Part shown: positions 9,936 to 19,985 of the stretch, one piece after another
Position numbering within the stretch: the first letter of the stretch is position 1
Layout of the letters: each line of letters opens with the position of its first letter
NCBI GenBank assembly: GCA_018820765.1
Contig: JAHJNN010000008.1
Coordinates: 372,001-436,000, forward strand
Source of the DNA: Gammaproteobacteria bacterium
GTDB lineage: Bacteria > Pseudomonadota > Gammaproteobacteria > Burkholderiales > Thiobacillaceae
Length of the DNA: 64,000 bases
Direction of reading: 5' to 3'
Notes under the pieces: generated by a model
The model's database searches: none
What the model saw: the letters and a program-made list of their open reading frames with translations, nothing else
Told to the model about the DNA's origin: nothing
Made by a program: the position numbers and the translations under genes

Positions 9936-10781
9936 ATGGATCTCGCCGAACCCCTTTCCTCGACCTGGCACGCCCATCTGCGCCTCGGCTTCCAGCGGCG
10001 CGAGGCGGCCACCCTTCTCGCGCGCCGCGAGCACATCGGGCCGCTGCGCATCCAGAAGGCGCTCTACCCCGAAGGCGAGGCGGTCTGTCATGCCATCGTT
10101 CTGCATCCGCCTTCCGGCATCGTCGGCGGCGACGAACTGGAAATCGACGTGACGGTGGGGCAGGGCGCCCATGCGTTGCTGACCACACCGGGCGCCGGCA
10201 AGTGGTATCGCAGCGCCGGCGCCTGGGCCAGCCAGCGCCTGGAGTTCGCGGTGGAAGCGCAGGGCGTGCTGGAATGGCTGCCGCAGGAGACCATCGTGTT
10301 CGACGCGGCGCGAGCGGCGATGCGCAGCACCGTTGATCTTGCCGACGATGCCCGCTTCATCGGCATGGAAGTGCTGTGCCTGGGGCGTCGGGCGTCCGGA
10401 GAACGCTTCACCGAGGGCGCCGTGCGCCTCGATACCCGGGTCCGCCGCGCCGGACGGCCCGTGTGGCTGGAGCGCGGTCTGCTGGAGGGCGGCTCCGGAC
10501 TGCTCGACGCCTCGGCCGGGCTGGCCGGTTTCAGCGTCAGCGGGACGTTTCTGGCGGTGGCGCCCGGCATCGAGCCGGGTCTGCTGGCGGCGTGCCGGGA
10601 TATTCAAGTGCATGAGGCCGGCGCTCGCCATGGCGTCACGGCCTTGCCGGACATGTTGGTGGCGCGTTATCTGGGGCATTCGTCGGAGGCGGCGCGGCAG
10701 TGGTTCGTTGCCTTGTGGCAGACGCTGCGCCCGGCGCTGATCGGACGCGAGGCCCAACTGCCGCGCATCTGGAACACATGA
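9936..10781 (+). CDS. ureD: Urease accessory protein UreD
   Basis: UreD (UreH) is the scaffold that binds apo-urease and, with UreF and UreG, delivers nickel and CO2 to the active site. The 281-residue protein shows [31 protein letters not shown] and [10 protein letters not shown], all conserved in UreD. The start at 9936 is chosen because it lies just after the urtE stop and gives the usual N-terminus; an in-frame ATG at 9900 would overlap urtE. Placement ahead of ureA is the common proteobacterial order. Confidence 0.93.
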   Translation: MDLAEPLSSTWHAHLRLGFQRREAATLLARREHIGPLRIQKALYPEGEAVCHAIVLHPPSGIVGGDELEIDVTVGQGAHALLTTPGAGKWYRSAGAWASQRLEFAVEAQGVLEWLPQETIVFDAARAAMRSTVDLADDARFIGMEVLCLGRRASGERFTEGAVRLDTRVRRAGRPVWLERGLLEGGSGLLDASAGLAGFSVSGTFLAVAPGIEPGLLAACRDIQVHEAGARHGVTALPDMLVARYLGHSSEAARQWFVALWQTLRPALIGREAQLPRIWNT

Positions 10782-10791
10782 AAGAATCGAT

Positions 10792-11094
10792 ATGGAACTG
10801 ACCCCGCGCGAGAAAGACAAGCTGCTCATCTTCACCGCCGCGCTGCTGGCGGAACGCCGCCGCGCGCGCGGCCTCAGGCTCAACTATCCCGAGGCGGTGG
10901 CCTTCATCACCGCCGGCATTCTGGAAGGCGCCCGCGATGGTCGCAGCGTGGCCGAACTGATGAGCTACGGCACCACGCTGCTGAAGCGCGACGAGGTCAT
11001 GGAAGGCGTGCCGGAAATGATCCCCGAGATCCAGGTGGAAGCGACCTTCCCCGACGGCACCAAGCTTGTGACCGTGCATCACCCCATCATCTAG
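10792..11094 (+). CDS. ureA: Urease gamma subunit
   Basis: A 100-residue structural subunit of nickel urease, which hydrolyses urea to ammonia and carbamate. It begins [14 protein letters not shown] and contains [14 protein letters not shown] and the C-terminal [13 protein letters not shown], diagnostic of UreA. The length is exactly that of the family. Unusually, 158 bases rather than a few separate it from ureB, and that gap contains a long imperfect hairpin. Confidence 0.97.
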   Translation: MELTPREKDKLLIFTAALLAERRRARGLRLNYPEAVAFITAGILEGARDGRSVAELMSYGTTLLKRDEVMEGVPEMIPEIQVEATFPDGTKLVTVHHPII

Positions 11095-11128
11095 AAACGC
11101 ATGAATAAATCTACTGCGCGTGTCGGAT

Positions 11129-11203
11129 CGAGGTTTGTGCGGTGCTCGCTATCCTCATGTACAACGTCGTACATTCCGGTAGCTGTGCTCCGGACACACC
11201 TCG
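11129..11203. repeat. Long imperfect hairpin between ureA and ureB
   Basis: Bases 11129-11162 (cgaggtttgtg... to ...atgtac) pair imperfectly with 11169-11203 (gtacattccgg... to ...acacacctcg) around the loop aacgtc. The arms are about 34 bases with several mismatches. No gene lies here. It may be a dispersed repeat or an RNA structure adjusting subunit expression. Confidence 0.65.
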
Positions 11204-11252
11204 CTGCGACCCGCTCGCTACGATTTCTTCACGCGTTTTGAGGAGGCCGAAA

Positions 11253-11558
11253 ATGATCCCAGGCGAAATGCAGATCGAACCCGGCGAGATCGAACTCAAC
11301 GCCGGCCGCCCCACGCTCACCCTGGTGGTGGCCAACACCGGCGACCGGCCGGTCCAGGTCGGCTCCCACTATCACTTCTACGAGACCAACGCTGCGCTGG
11401 CCTTCGACCGCGAAGCGACGCGCGGCATGCGACTGGACATCGCCGCCGGCACGGCGGTGCGCTTCGAACCCGGGCAGACCCGCACGGTGCAACTGGTGGC
11501 CTACGCCGGCGCGCGCAAGGTATACGGCTTTCAGGGCCGGATCATGGGTTCGCTTTAA
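11253..11558 (+). CDS. ureB: Urease beta subunit
   Basis: This 101-residue structural subunit begins [19 protein letters not shown] and contains [11 protein letters not shown] and the C-terminal GFQGRIMG, all typical of UreB. Bases 11241-11246 (aggagg) give a strong RBS for the ATG at 11253; an upstream in-frame ATG would extend into the hairpin region and is rejected. It precedes a small unidentified membrane-protein gene and then ureC. Confidence 0.96.
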   Translation: MIPGEMQIEPGEIELNAGRPTLTLVVANTGDRPVQVGSHYHFYETNAALAFDREATRGMRLDIAAGTAVRFEPGQTRTVQLVAYAGARKVYGFQGRIMGSL

Positions 11559-11572
11559 CAGGAGAAACTGAG

Positions 11573-11791
11573 ATGAAACAAAAAACCTTCGCAATACTTC
11601 TGGTGATTTTTTCGCCCTTCGCCTACGCGCATCCGGGCGAGCATCACGGCAACATTCTGAACGCCGTCGGACATCTTCTGAGCGAACCGGACCATCTGGC
11701 GATGGCGCTCATCGCCGTGGTGGTTGGTGCTGCTGGCGCACGAATTTACCGCCGCCGTGCCGCGTCCCGCATTCAAGACACGCGCCGCTAA
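11573..11791 (+). CDS. Small His-rich membrane protein in the urease operon
   Basis: A 72-residue protein, spaced 14 bases after ureB and 21 before ureC with an RBS (aggagaaactgag). It has a signal peptide (MKQKTFAILLVIFSPFAYA), a His cluster right after the predicted cleavage (HPGEHHGN), the segment LLSEPDHLAMALIAVVVGAA, which would be one membrane helix, and a basic tail. The PDHLAMAL stretch faintly recalls the LDHLLAM motif of HupE/UreJ nickel-permease-like proteins, which are much longer. It could be a reduced metal-binding membrane peptide supporting urease nickel supply; this is a guess from motif and location. Confidence 0.6.
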   Translation: MKQKTFAILLVIFSPFAYAHPGEHHGNILNAVGHLLSEPDHLAMALIAVVVGAAGARIYRRRAASRIQDTRR

Positions 11792-11812
11792 CCCGGCCGA
11801 GAGGAGACCGTC

Positions 11813-13576
<1,764 letters not shown>

Positions 13577-13589
13577 CCATTCCCCGATC

Positions 13590-14102
13590 ATGATCGTCAT
13601 CGAACAACGCGCCCCCGTGGATCAACTGGCGACTGAACGCCTGGTGCTGCCCTTCGACCTGCGCTGCAAGAGCCGGCTGCGCACCCGCCTGGAACACGGC
13701 GAAGAAGCCGGCCTGTTTCTGGAGCGCGGCACCGTCCTGCGAGCCGGCGACCGACTGCTCGCCAACGACGGCCGCGTCGTCGAGGTGGCGGCGGCGCCCG
13801 AGGCGGTGATGGAGGTGCATAGTGGCGACGCCCTGCTGCTGGCGCGTGCCGCGTATCACCTGGGCAACCGGCACGTGGCGGTAGAACTGAAGCCCGGGCT
13901 GGTGCGCTTTGCCCGCGACCATGTGCTGGGCGAAATGGTGCGCGGGCTGGGACTGACGGTCACCGAAAACGAAGCCCCCTTCGATCCCGAGAGCGGCGCC
14001 TATGGCGGCCACGGCGGCCATGCCCATCCGCACGGCCACAGCGCCGACGGCGAAGGGCGCGGCCCGCGCATCCACGACATGCTGTTGCGCGGCGGCCGAT
14101 GA
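13590..14102 (+). CDS. ureE: Urease accessory protein UreE
   Basis: UreE is the cytoplasmic nickel metallochaperone that passes nickel to UreG. This one is 170 residues: an N-terminal peptide-binding domain (MIVIEQRAPVDQLATERLVL), the metal-binding domain with YHLGNRHVAVEL, and a His-rich tail GGHGGHAHPHGH, the usual nickel-storage extension. The start at 13590, 13 bases after the ureC stop, gives the canonical N-terminus. Its stop overlaps the ureF ATG by four bases. Confidence 0.94.
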   Translation: MIVIEQRAPVDQLATERLVLPFDLRCKSRLRTRLEHGEEAGLFLERGTVLRAGDRLLANDGRVVEVAAAPEAVMEVHSGDALLLARAAYHLGNRHVAVELKPGLVRFARDHVLGEMVRGLGLTVTENEAPFDPESGAYGGHGGHAHPHGHSADGEGRGPRIHDMLLRGGR

Positions 14103-14767
14103 ACCCCGCCCTGATCCGGCTGCTGCACCTGACCAGCCCGACCCTGCCGGTCGGTGCCTACTCCTATTCCCAGGGGCTGGAATGGGTAGTGGAAACCGGC
14201 GCGGTGAAGAACGAAATCGCGGCGCTGGACTGGATCGACGAGTGCCTCGAATCCGGCGTTGCGCGTTTCGAGGCGGTGTACCTGGCGCACATGCTGGCCG
14301 CCTGGGCGCAGGACGACACTGCCAGGCTCGCGCAACTGGACGGCGAATTCGTCGCCAGCCGTGAGAGCGCCGAACTGCGCGCCGAGACCCTGCAAATGGG
14401 GCATTCGCTGACCCGCTTGCTGACCGATCTGGGGGGCTTTCCGGCAGCGCGGCTTGCGGCATTCGGCCAGCCGAGCTATCCGCTGGCCTGGAGCTGCGCG
14501 GCAGCGGCCTGGGGCATTCCCGTCCAGGATGCCGTCGCCGGCTATCTGTGGGCCTGGGCGGAGAACCAGGTGATGGCCGCGGTGAAGGCCATCCCGCTCG
14601 GGCAGACCGCCGGCCAGCGCATGCTGCTGGCCCTGGGTCAGCGTATTCCGCCGCTGGCGGAAGCCGCCGCCGCGGCCGACCTCGAAACCACCTGCAATTA
14701 CCTGCCGGCCTTCGCCATCGCCTGCTGCTGTCACGAAACCCAATACACGAGACTGTTCAGATCATGA
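14099..14767 (+). CDS. ureF: Urease accessory protein UreF
   Basis: UreF bridges UreD and UreG in the urease activation complex and gates GTP hydrolysis. The 222-residue protein has the conserved start [39 protein letters not shown], and an all-alpha, Ala-rich body. The ATG overlaps the ureE stop (ATGA), and its stop overlaps the ureG ATG (ATGA), so E, F and G should be translationally coupled. Confidence 0.95.
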   Translation: MNPALIRLLHLTSPTLPVGAYSYSQGLEWVVETGAVKNEIAALDWIDECLESGVARFEAVYLAHMLAAWAQDDTARLAQLDGEFVASRESAELRAETLQMGHSLTRLLTDLGGFPAARLAAFGQPSYPLAWSCAAAAWGIPVQDAVAGYLWAWAENQVMAAVKAIPLGQTAGQRMLLALGQRIPPLAEAAAAADLETTCNYLPAFAIACCCHETQYTRLFRS

Positions 14768-15378
14768 CCCATCGCTCCCAGCCCCTGCGCGTCGGCATCG
14801 GCGGCCCCGTCGGGTCCGGCAAGACCGCGCTGACCCTGGCCCTGTGCAAGGCGCTGCGCGAGCGCTACAACCTTGCCGTCGTCACCAACGACATCTACAC
14901 GGAAGAGGACGCGCAGTTCCTGGTGCGCAACGAAGCCCTCGCCCCCGAGCGCATCATCGGCGTGGAGACCGGCGGCTGCCCGCACACCGCCATCCGCGAG
15001 GATGCCAGCATCAACCTGGAAGCGGTGGACCGGCTCAACAAGCGTTTTCCGGGTTTGAACGTGATCTTCGTCGAAAGCGGCGGCGACAACCTGGCTGCCA
15101 CCTTCAGCCCCGAGTTGTCCGACCTCACGATCTACGTCATCGACGTGGCGGCCGGCGAAAAGATTCCGCGCAAGGGCGGGCCCGGCATCACCAAGTCCGA
15201 TCTCCTGGTCATCAACAAGATCGACCTGGCGCCCATGGTCGGCGCCTCGCTGGAAGTGATGGACCGCGATACCAAAAAAATGCGCGGCGAGCGGCCGTTT
15301 GTTTTCTCGAACCTGAAGACCGGCCAGGGCCTGGCGGACATCATTGCCTTCATCGAGCGGGAAGGCATGTTGAGCTAA
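14764..15378 (+). CDS. ureG: Urease accessory GTPase UreG
   Basis: UreG is the SIMIBI-class GTPase that carries nickel to apo-urease. It has the P-loop [23 protein letters not shown], the metal-binding [16 protein letters not shown] (Cys-Pro-His), [15 protein letters not shown], and the guanine-specificity motif NKIDLAP. At 204 residues it has the standard length. It is the last gene of the urea block; a palindromic repeat follows immediately. Confidence 0.97.
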   Translation: MTHRSQPLRVGIGGPVGSGKTALTLALCKALRERYNLAVVTNDIYTEEDAQFLVRNEALAPERIIGVETGGCPHTAIREDASINLEAVDRLNKRFPGLNVIFVESGGDNLAATFSPELSDLTIYVIDVAAGEKIPRKGGPGITKSDLLVINKIDLAPMVGASLEVMDRDTKKMRGERPFVFSNLKTGQGLADIIAFIEREGMLS

Positions 15379-15541
15379 GGAAACACTGATTTATTCCGTC
15401 ATCGCGAGGCGCGTAGCGACGTGGCGATCCAGAGTTCGTTGATTGCGCTGACTTTCTGGATTGCTTCCCACCACGGCCTTCGGCCTCGTGGCTAAAGGCA
15501 ACGGCGCTCGCAATGACAAGAGATGAATTGTTCAACGCTAC
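15379..15541. repeat. Palindromic repeat, GTCATTGCGAG family, copy 1
   Basis: About 160 non-coding bases after ureG with complementary ends of the type ccgtcatcgcgagg... and ...gcgctcgcaatgac, plus an internal hairpin cacggccttcggcctcgtg. A related copy with an exact 11-bp arm is at 16099-16250. Confidence 0.75.
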
Positions 15542-15583
15542 CCTAACGTTTTATGGCTCACGAGGGGCTGAGTATCAGCTTCG

Positions 15584-16018
15584 TTAGCCTCCCCCCATGA
15601 TCAGGTTGAAGACCTGACGCATCAGATTCAGCTCGGTCATGGGCATCCCGCGCATTTGACTGATGGGCTTGAAGACGCCGCCGAGCGGTTCTATCGCCTC
15701 GTGTGGCGCATCGAGGCCCGTAAAGCGGGCAAGGTGGATGCGAATCGGGCCGCTGTCGCTGGCGATCCACGCCTGAAAGCCGTCATCGATCTTCAGCTGC
15801 TTGGGGTCGAGGCCATACTGTGCCGCCAGAGCAGCCAGCGCCGCGTCGGGCGCGTGTTGTGCAGCATCATCGGGCGCCGGGATGGCGCTCGCAGCATCCG
15901 GCAAAGGCGTGGGCGCAAGGACGCTGTCGCCGTAGCGGGCGAATAGCAGGGCGGTGCTGTAGCTGTCGAAGTGGCACAGGATCACGCGGTTGCGGTCGAG
16001 GAGGGTGTGGTCGTTCAT
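15584..16018 (-). CDS. Protein of unknown function
   Basis: A 144-residue soluble protein without signal peptide or membrane helix. It begins MNDHTLLDRNRVILCHFDSY, has a low-complexity Ala/Pro linker at about 37-65, and a second part with LDPKQLKIDDGFQAWIAS and a hydrophobic C-terminus ending MRQVFNLIMGGG. It stands alone between two repeats of the same family, and no family was recognised. Confidence 0.55.
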   Translation of the reverse strand: MNDHTLLDRNRVILCHFDSYSTALLFARYGDSVLAPTPLPDAASAIPAPDDAAQHAPDAALAALAAQYGLDPKQLKIDDGFQAWIASDSGPIRIHLARFTGLDAPHEAIEPLGGVFKPISQMRGMPMTELNLMRQVFNLIMGGG

Positions 16019-16098
16019 GGGCGTCCGATCATTGGGTTGATTGAGAAAAACGTGCTGTAGTTGCTATGGGATGACCAAGGTGAGGTCCAACGATCCTT

Positions 16099-16250
16099 GT
16101 CATTGCGAGCACCCAGAGGGCATAAACTCGCGCGGCAATCCAGTGCATTGATTAATCGCAGATTCTGGATTGCCCTAAAGGACTCCGATCCACTATGGGC
16201 TGAAGCCCATGCGGAATCGTATGCCGCGTCGCTACGCTCCTCGCAATGAC
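16099..16250. repeat. Palindromic repeat, GTCATTGCGAG family, copy 2
   Basis: GTCATTGCGAG at 16099-16109 is exactly complementary to CTCGCAATGAC at 16240-16250; a second pair (tgggctgaagcccat) sits inside. Short open frames through it are not genes. Confidence 0.8.
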
Positions 16251-16258
16251 AACGCTCC

Positions 16259-16945
16259 CTAGCCGATGGTGATGATCAGCGGCTCCAGTCCGGCGACCGT
16301 GGCTTCGATGACGTCGCCCCTGACCACCGGCGCCACGCCGGCGGGGGTGCCGGTGAAGATCAGGTCGCCGGGAAACAGTTCGACCCAATTCGACAGGGTG
16401 CTGACCATCTGCGGAATCTTCAGGATCATGTCGCCGACGTCGCCGCTCTGGCGGATTTCGCCATTCACCTTGAGCTCGATCTTGCCGCGCGAAATATTTC
16501 CGGCGTAGAACTCGGGCGTGATCGCGGTGCAGGGGGCCGAATGGTCGAATGCCTTGGCCATGTCCCAGGGCCGCCCCTTGGCGCGGGCGGCCCGTTGCAG
16601 GTCGCGCCGGGTCATGTCGAGGCCGACGGCATAGCCGAAGACGTAGTCGTAATCGACCCGCTCGGCGGGGATGTTGCGGCCGCCCTTGTGCAGGGCCACC
16701 ACCAGTTCCACTTCGGGCTGCAAGTCTTCGGTGTGGGGCGGGTAGGGGAGGACGGCATTGTTCTGGAGGATGGCGCCGGCCGATTTCATGAAGAAGAAGG
16801 GCTCATCGGCGCCGGGATCTGCGCCCATCTCGCGTGCATGATCGGGGTAGTTCTGCCCGACGCAGAAAATGCGGCGCACCGGAAAGGGGTTGCTCGACAT
16901 GGCGTCGAGGGTGACGACGGGGGCGGGCGGGAAGGCGTAGTTCAT
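16259..16945 (-). CDS. Fumarylacetoacetate hydrolase family protein
   Basis: A 228-residue member of the FAH superfamily, metal-dependent hydrolases or decarboxylases acting on 2,4-diketo acids such as fumarylpyruvate or acylpyruvates. Signatures are RRIFCVGQNYPDHAREMG, the metal-binding EVELVVAL (two Glu), GYAVGLDMTRRDLQ, KAFDHSAP and the C-terminal FPGDLIFTGTPAGV. The gene is not inside an aromatic degradation cluster, so the substrate cannot be stated. The next gene upstream on this strand, an unknown 92-residue frame, lies 40 bases away. Confidence 0.85.
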   Translation of the reverse strand: MNYAFPPAPVVTLDAMSSNPFPVRRIFCVGQNYPDHAREMGADPGADEPFFFMKSAGAILQNNAVLPYPPHTEDLQPEVELVVALHKGGRNIPAERVDYDYVFGYAVGLDMTRRDLQRAARAKGRPWDMAKAFDHSAPCTAITPEFYAGNISRGKIELKVNGEIRQSGDVGDMILKIPQMVSTLSNWVELFPGDLIFTGTPAGVAPVVRGDVIEATVAGLEPLIITIG

Positions 16946-16985
16946 GATTCAGGGCTCTCGGGTTGAATAGTGGCGCGATGGCTTG

Positions 16986-17264
16986 CTACACCACGCGCTC
17001 GCCGTCGCGATAACCTGCATCCGCTTCGAATTCCAGGTAATAAATCCTGAAGTGCGCTTCGATGCTGCCCTCGTCCGGAATGGAGCCGGCCCGTTCCGGG
17101 TAACGCTCCAGCAGCGCGATCCGATGCGCGCGCCAGGCGTTCAGCAGCGCGGCCCGGGCGCTTTCCCGGGCGCGTCCTGCGCCGCGGAACATGAAGTGGT
17201 GGGTGTTCATTTCCGCCACCACGAATTTTTCCGGTACCCGGGTTTCCATGTCGGCACGCCTCAC
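16986..17264 (-). CDS. Small protein of unknown function
   Basis: A 92-residue frame whose start overlaps the stop of the selO gene (ATGA-type overlap at 17261-17264), implying co-translation. The sequence is charged with short hydrophobic stretches (VVAEMNTHHFMFRG, FRIYYLEFEADAGY). No motif was recognised. The coupled position suggests a partner or co-regulated role with SelO, but nothing in the sequence proves it. Confidence 0.55.
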   Translation of the reverse strand: MRRADMETRVPEKFVVAEMNTHHFMFRGAGRARESARAALLNAWRAHRIALLERYPERAGSIPDEGSIEAHFRIYYLEFEADAGYRDGERVV

Positions 17265-18763
17265 GACGAGCAGCTGATTTCCAGATGGCGCAGTTCGTCG
17301 GGCGGCGCGGCGGCGTAGCGTTCCATGTCGGGCTGTTCGTCGTAGGGGCGGCTGAGCAGCCGCATCAGGGCGGCGACTTCGCTGTCGTCGCCGCTCTCGG
17401 CGCGTTCGATGGCGGCCTGGGCGAGGTGGTTGCGCAGCACGTATTTCGGATTCACGCGGTTCATGCCGGCGGCGCGCGCCGCGTCGTCGGTGTTCGATTC
17501 GGCGCGCAGCCGCGCGCGGTAGTCCGCGACCCAGGCATCGAAGGCCGCAAGCTCGGCAATCTCCTCCCGCACGCCGGTGGCCGGCGCGTCGCTGTCGGTG
17601 CGCACCCGCGACAGGTGGCGGAAGGTGCGCGTGAAATCGCTCTTGCTGCGATGCAGGAGGGTGAGTAGGCGGCTGACCAGGTCGGTGTCGCCCGCGCGCA
17701 CCTCGCGCAGCCCGAGCTTGTCGGCCCAGCGGCGGATGGCTTCACGCGAATAGGCGGGCGCATAGCGTTCGTAGATGTCGGTGACGATGTTCGCCGCCTC
17801 GTCCTGATTGTCGGAGAGCAGGGGCAGCGCGGCCTGCAGCAGGCGCGAGCAGTTCCACTGCCCGATCAGGGGCTGGCTGTCGTAGCCGTAGCGGCCCTCG
17901 TAATCGGAGTGGTTGCACACGTGGTGCTGGCGGAAGGCGTCCATGAACCCGAAGGGGCCGTAGTCCAGGGTGAGGCCGAGGATGGAGAAGTTGTCGGTGT
18001 TCATCACGCCGTGGCAGAAGCCCACGGTTTGCCATTGCGCGATCAGGCGCGCGGTGCGCTCGACGACGTCCTCCAGCCAGCGCGCGTAGCGGTCCGATTC
18101 ATTGGCGAGGTGCGGAAAGTGCGCCGCGATGACGTGGTCGGCCAGCGGCGCAAGCTGGGCGTGCTGGCCACGGTGATAGAAGAATTCGAACTGGCCGAAG
18201 CGCACGAAGCTGGGCGCGACGCGGCAGACCACGGCGGCGGTTTCCACCGTTTCGCGCTGCACCGGCTCGGGCGACGCCACCAGGCTGAGGCTGCGCGTGG
18301 TGGGGATGCCCAGCGCGTGCATCGCTTCGGAGCAGAGGTATTCGCGGATCGACGAGCGCAGCACCGCGCGCCCGTCGGCGCCGCGCGAATAGGGCGTCGG
18401 CCCCGCGCCCTTGAGCTGCAGTTCCGCCCGTCCGCCATCGGGCTTGCGGATTTCCGCGATGGTCAGCGCGCGGCCGTCGCCCAGCTGCGAGACCCAGTTG
18501 CCGAACTGATGCCCGGCGTAGACGGACGCCACCGGCGCATACGCGGGCCAGGGGCGGTTGCCGGAGAGGATGTCGACCAGCGCCTGGTCCCCGGTGTCGA
18601 TCCCGAGCTCGGCGGCGAGCGGCGCGTTGAAATGCACCAGCCGCGGGTGCGGCAAGGGCGTCGGGGCGACCGGCGTGAGATAGGGCGCGCTCAAGCCCGC
18701 ATAACAGGGGTCGAGGGAAAGCGCGCTGTGAAACGCCGGGTCCGGAACGGCAGAGGTGTCCAT
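17261..18763 (-). CDS. selO: Protein adenylyltransferase SelO (YdiU family)
   Basis: SelO is a pseudokinase-fold enzyme that transfers AMP to protein Ser/Thr/Tyr residues, linked to redox and glutathionylation control. The 500-residue length is right. Visible landmarks are VYAGHQFGNWVSQLGDGR, the nucleotide-binding LKGAGPTPYSRGADGR, RSSIREYLCSEAMHALGI, the catalytic HGVMNTDN and metal-binding LDYGPFGF. The C-terminus SCSS carries the Cys that corresponds to the selenocysteine of animal SelO; it is a normal Cys codon here. It sits next to a glutathione transferase gene on the same strand, consistent with a redox theme. Confidence 0.93.
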   Translation of the reverse strand: MDTSAVPDPAFHSALSLDPCYAGLSAPYLTPVAPTPLPHPRLVHFNAPLAAELGIDTGDQALVDILSGNRPWPAYAPVASVYAGHQFGNWVSQLGDGRALTIAEIRKPDGGRAELQLKGAGPTPYSRGADGRAVLRSSIREYLCSEAMHALGIPTTRSLSLVASPEPVQRETVETAAVVCRVAPSFVRFGQFEFFYHRGQHAQLAPLADHVIAAHFPHLANESDRYARWLEDVVERTARLIAQWQTVGFCHGVMNTDNFSILGLTLDYGPFGFMDAFRQHHVCNHSDYEGRYGYDSQPLIGQWNCSRLLQAALPLLSDNQDEAANIVTDIYERYAPAYSREAIRRWADKLGLREVRAGDTDLVSRLLTLLHRSKSDFTRTFRHLSRVRTDSDAPATGVREEIAELAAFDAWVADYRARLRAESNTDDAARAAGMNRVNPKYVLRNHLAQAAIERAESGDDSEVAALMRLLSRPYDEQPDMERYAAAPPDELRHLEISCSS

Positions 18764-18767
18764 CGTT

Positions 18768-19382
18768 TCAGCGATATCCCTCTTCCCGCAGCACCCGCTG
18801 CACCGCGGGACGCGCCCGCATGCGCTGGTAGTGCGCGTGGCAGTGCTCGGGCAGCGCGATGCCGAGCTTGTCCGCCCAGAATTCCACGTAGAACAACGCC
18901 GCGTCGGCGATGGAGAAATCCCCGGCGACGTAGCCCTTGCCGGCCAGCGTATCGTTCAGGATCGCGAATCCGTTCTCGACGATTTCCCGCCCGCGCGCCT
19001 GCACCGCTTCGTGATCGGCTGCGTTCGGCGTGAAGTGGTCGGTGGTGAAAATACGCGTGTAGCCCTGTCCGTGAAGTGTGCCGACGGCGTAGTCCATGGT
19101 CTCGATCACGCGCGCTTCGCCGTCGGCATCGCCCGGCAGCAGCTTCGCCTTGGGATGGCTGCGCGCGAGCCACCAGGCGATCGCCTGGAACTCGGTCAGC
19201 GCCAAGCCGTCGTTGCGCACCAGAGTGGGAATGCTGGCCTTCGGGTTGATCGCGAGGTATTCGGGCTTCAAGTGGTCGCCCCTGGGCAGGTTGACGATGG
19301 TGACCTCGAAGGGCAGATCGAGCTCTTCCAGCAGGATGTGGATGCCGGTGGAGCAGGATCCTGGGGTCATGTAGAACTTCAT
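18768..19382 (-). CDS. Glutathione S-transferase, beta-like
   Basis: A 204-residue cytosolic GST with thioredoxin-like N-terminal domain (MKFYMTPGSCSTGIHILLEE; Cys10 matches the glutathione-linked Cys of bacterial beta-class enzymes), the conserved cis-Pro region KASIPTLV, and a helical C-terminal domain with GDFSIADAALFYVEFW. The start at 19382 is chosen because it puts Cys at position 10; an ATG six bases upstream is possible. It is followed after four bases by selO. Substrate unknown. Confidence 0.88.
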   Translation of the reverse strand: MKFYMTPGSCSTGIHILLEELDLPFEVTIVNLPRGDHLKPEYLAINPKASIPTLVRNDGLALTEFQAIAWWLARSHPKAKLLPGDADGEARVIETMDYAVGTLHGQGYTRIFTTDHFTPNAADHEAVQARGREIVENGFAILNDTLAGKGYVAGDFSIADAALFYVEFWADKLGIALPEHCHAHYQRMRARPAVQRVLREEGYR

Positions 19383-19408
19383 GAGCATTAAAAGTCTCTG
19401 AAAAAGCC

Positions 19409-19500
19409 CGTCATTCCGGCGGAAGCCGGAATCCAGGGTTTAAATATTCGCGCCCGATCAAGCGTTCGACTGGATGCCGGCTTTCGCCGGCATGACGACG
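19409..19500. repeat. Palindromic repeat, family A core, copy 2
   Basis: About 92 bases: cgtcattccggcggaagccgg at the left and ccggctttcgccggcatgacg at the right, around an AT-richer centre. It matches the inner hairpins of the elements at 2807-2926 and 60747-60856 but lacks their outer arms. Confidence 0.75.
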
Positions 19501-19513
19501 AGTGCGCGTTTCT

Positions 19514-19681
19514 TTAGTCGTCTTCCATCGACGGCAGCAGGATCACCTCGTCCGGCACACCATTGCCGTTTTCCTCGAAGCCCAGGCTGCCGACCAGCGA
19601 ATAGCCGGCATCGCCTTCGAGCAGCACCACCGCCTGCGCGGGCATCTGCTGCAGCGCGGCGATCAACTGTTCCACGGTCAC
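19514..19681 (-). CDS. Small protein of unknown function
   Basis: A 55-residue frame starting at a GTG whose last two bases overlap the TGA of the upstream gene (GTGA), suggesting coupling. It reads MTVEQLIAALQQMPAQAVVLLEGDAGYSLVGSLGFEENGNG and ends LPSMEDD; the pattern resembles short DUF-type proteins that pair an amphipathic helix with a beta-hairpin. A longer frame from 19783 would overlap the neighbour and is rejected. Confidence 0.5.
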   Translation of the reverse strand: MTVEQLIAALQQMPAQAVVLLEGDAGYSLVGSLGFEENGNGVPDEVILLPSMEDD

Positions 19682-19965
19682 GACGCTTCGCCTGCGGTGA
19701 GCCAGATGTCGATATCGCGTTTCAGCCAGCCCAGGGTGATGGCGCGAAAGGCCTTGTCGTCCGCCATCTGCCAGATCACGCACAACTGGGCTTCGTCCTT
19801 GGTCAGCTCTTCGTCGTTCTCCAGTTTGGCGTTGGCCGCTGCGCAGGCCAGCGGGTCGACGTTGTGGCCGGCGAACACGGCATTGGCCGCCGCAATGCCC
19901 GCGGCGATCTCATCCGGGGAGGGTAGATGGGCGTGCTCGCCGACGAATGTGATGCGTGATTGCAT
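19678..19965 (-). CDS. Small protein of unknown function
   Basis: A 95-residue acidic soluble protein (MQSRITFVGEHAHLPSPDEI...) with the stretch ELTKDEAQLCVIWQMADDKAFRA. RBS-like aaggagaagcc precedes the ATG. It is likely co-transcribed with the upstream AAA+ gene (20-base gap) and with the 55-residue gene after it. No family recognised. Confidence 0.55.
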   Translation of the reverse strand: MQSRITFVGEHAHLPSPDEIAAGIAAANAVFAGHNVDPLACAAANAKLENDEELTKDEAQLCVIWQMADDKAFRAITLGWLKRDIDIWLTAGEAS

Positions 19966-19985
19966 GGGCTTCTCCTTTCTCTATG

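Noticed and set aside
16061..16249. A 62-codon plus-strand frame
   Set aside because: It lies wholly inside the GTCATTGCGAG palindromic repeat and has no RBS.
17261..17280. Selenocysteine codon at the SelO C-terminus
   Set aside because: The position is an ordinary Cys codon in SCSS; there is no in-frame TGA before the stop and no need for a SECIS element.
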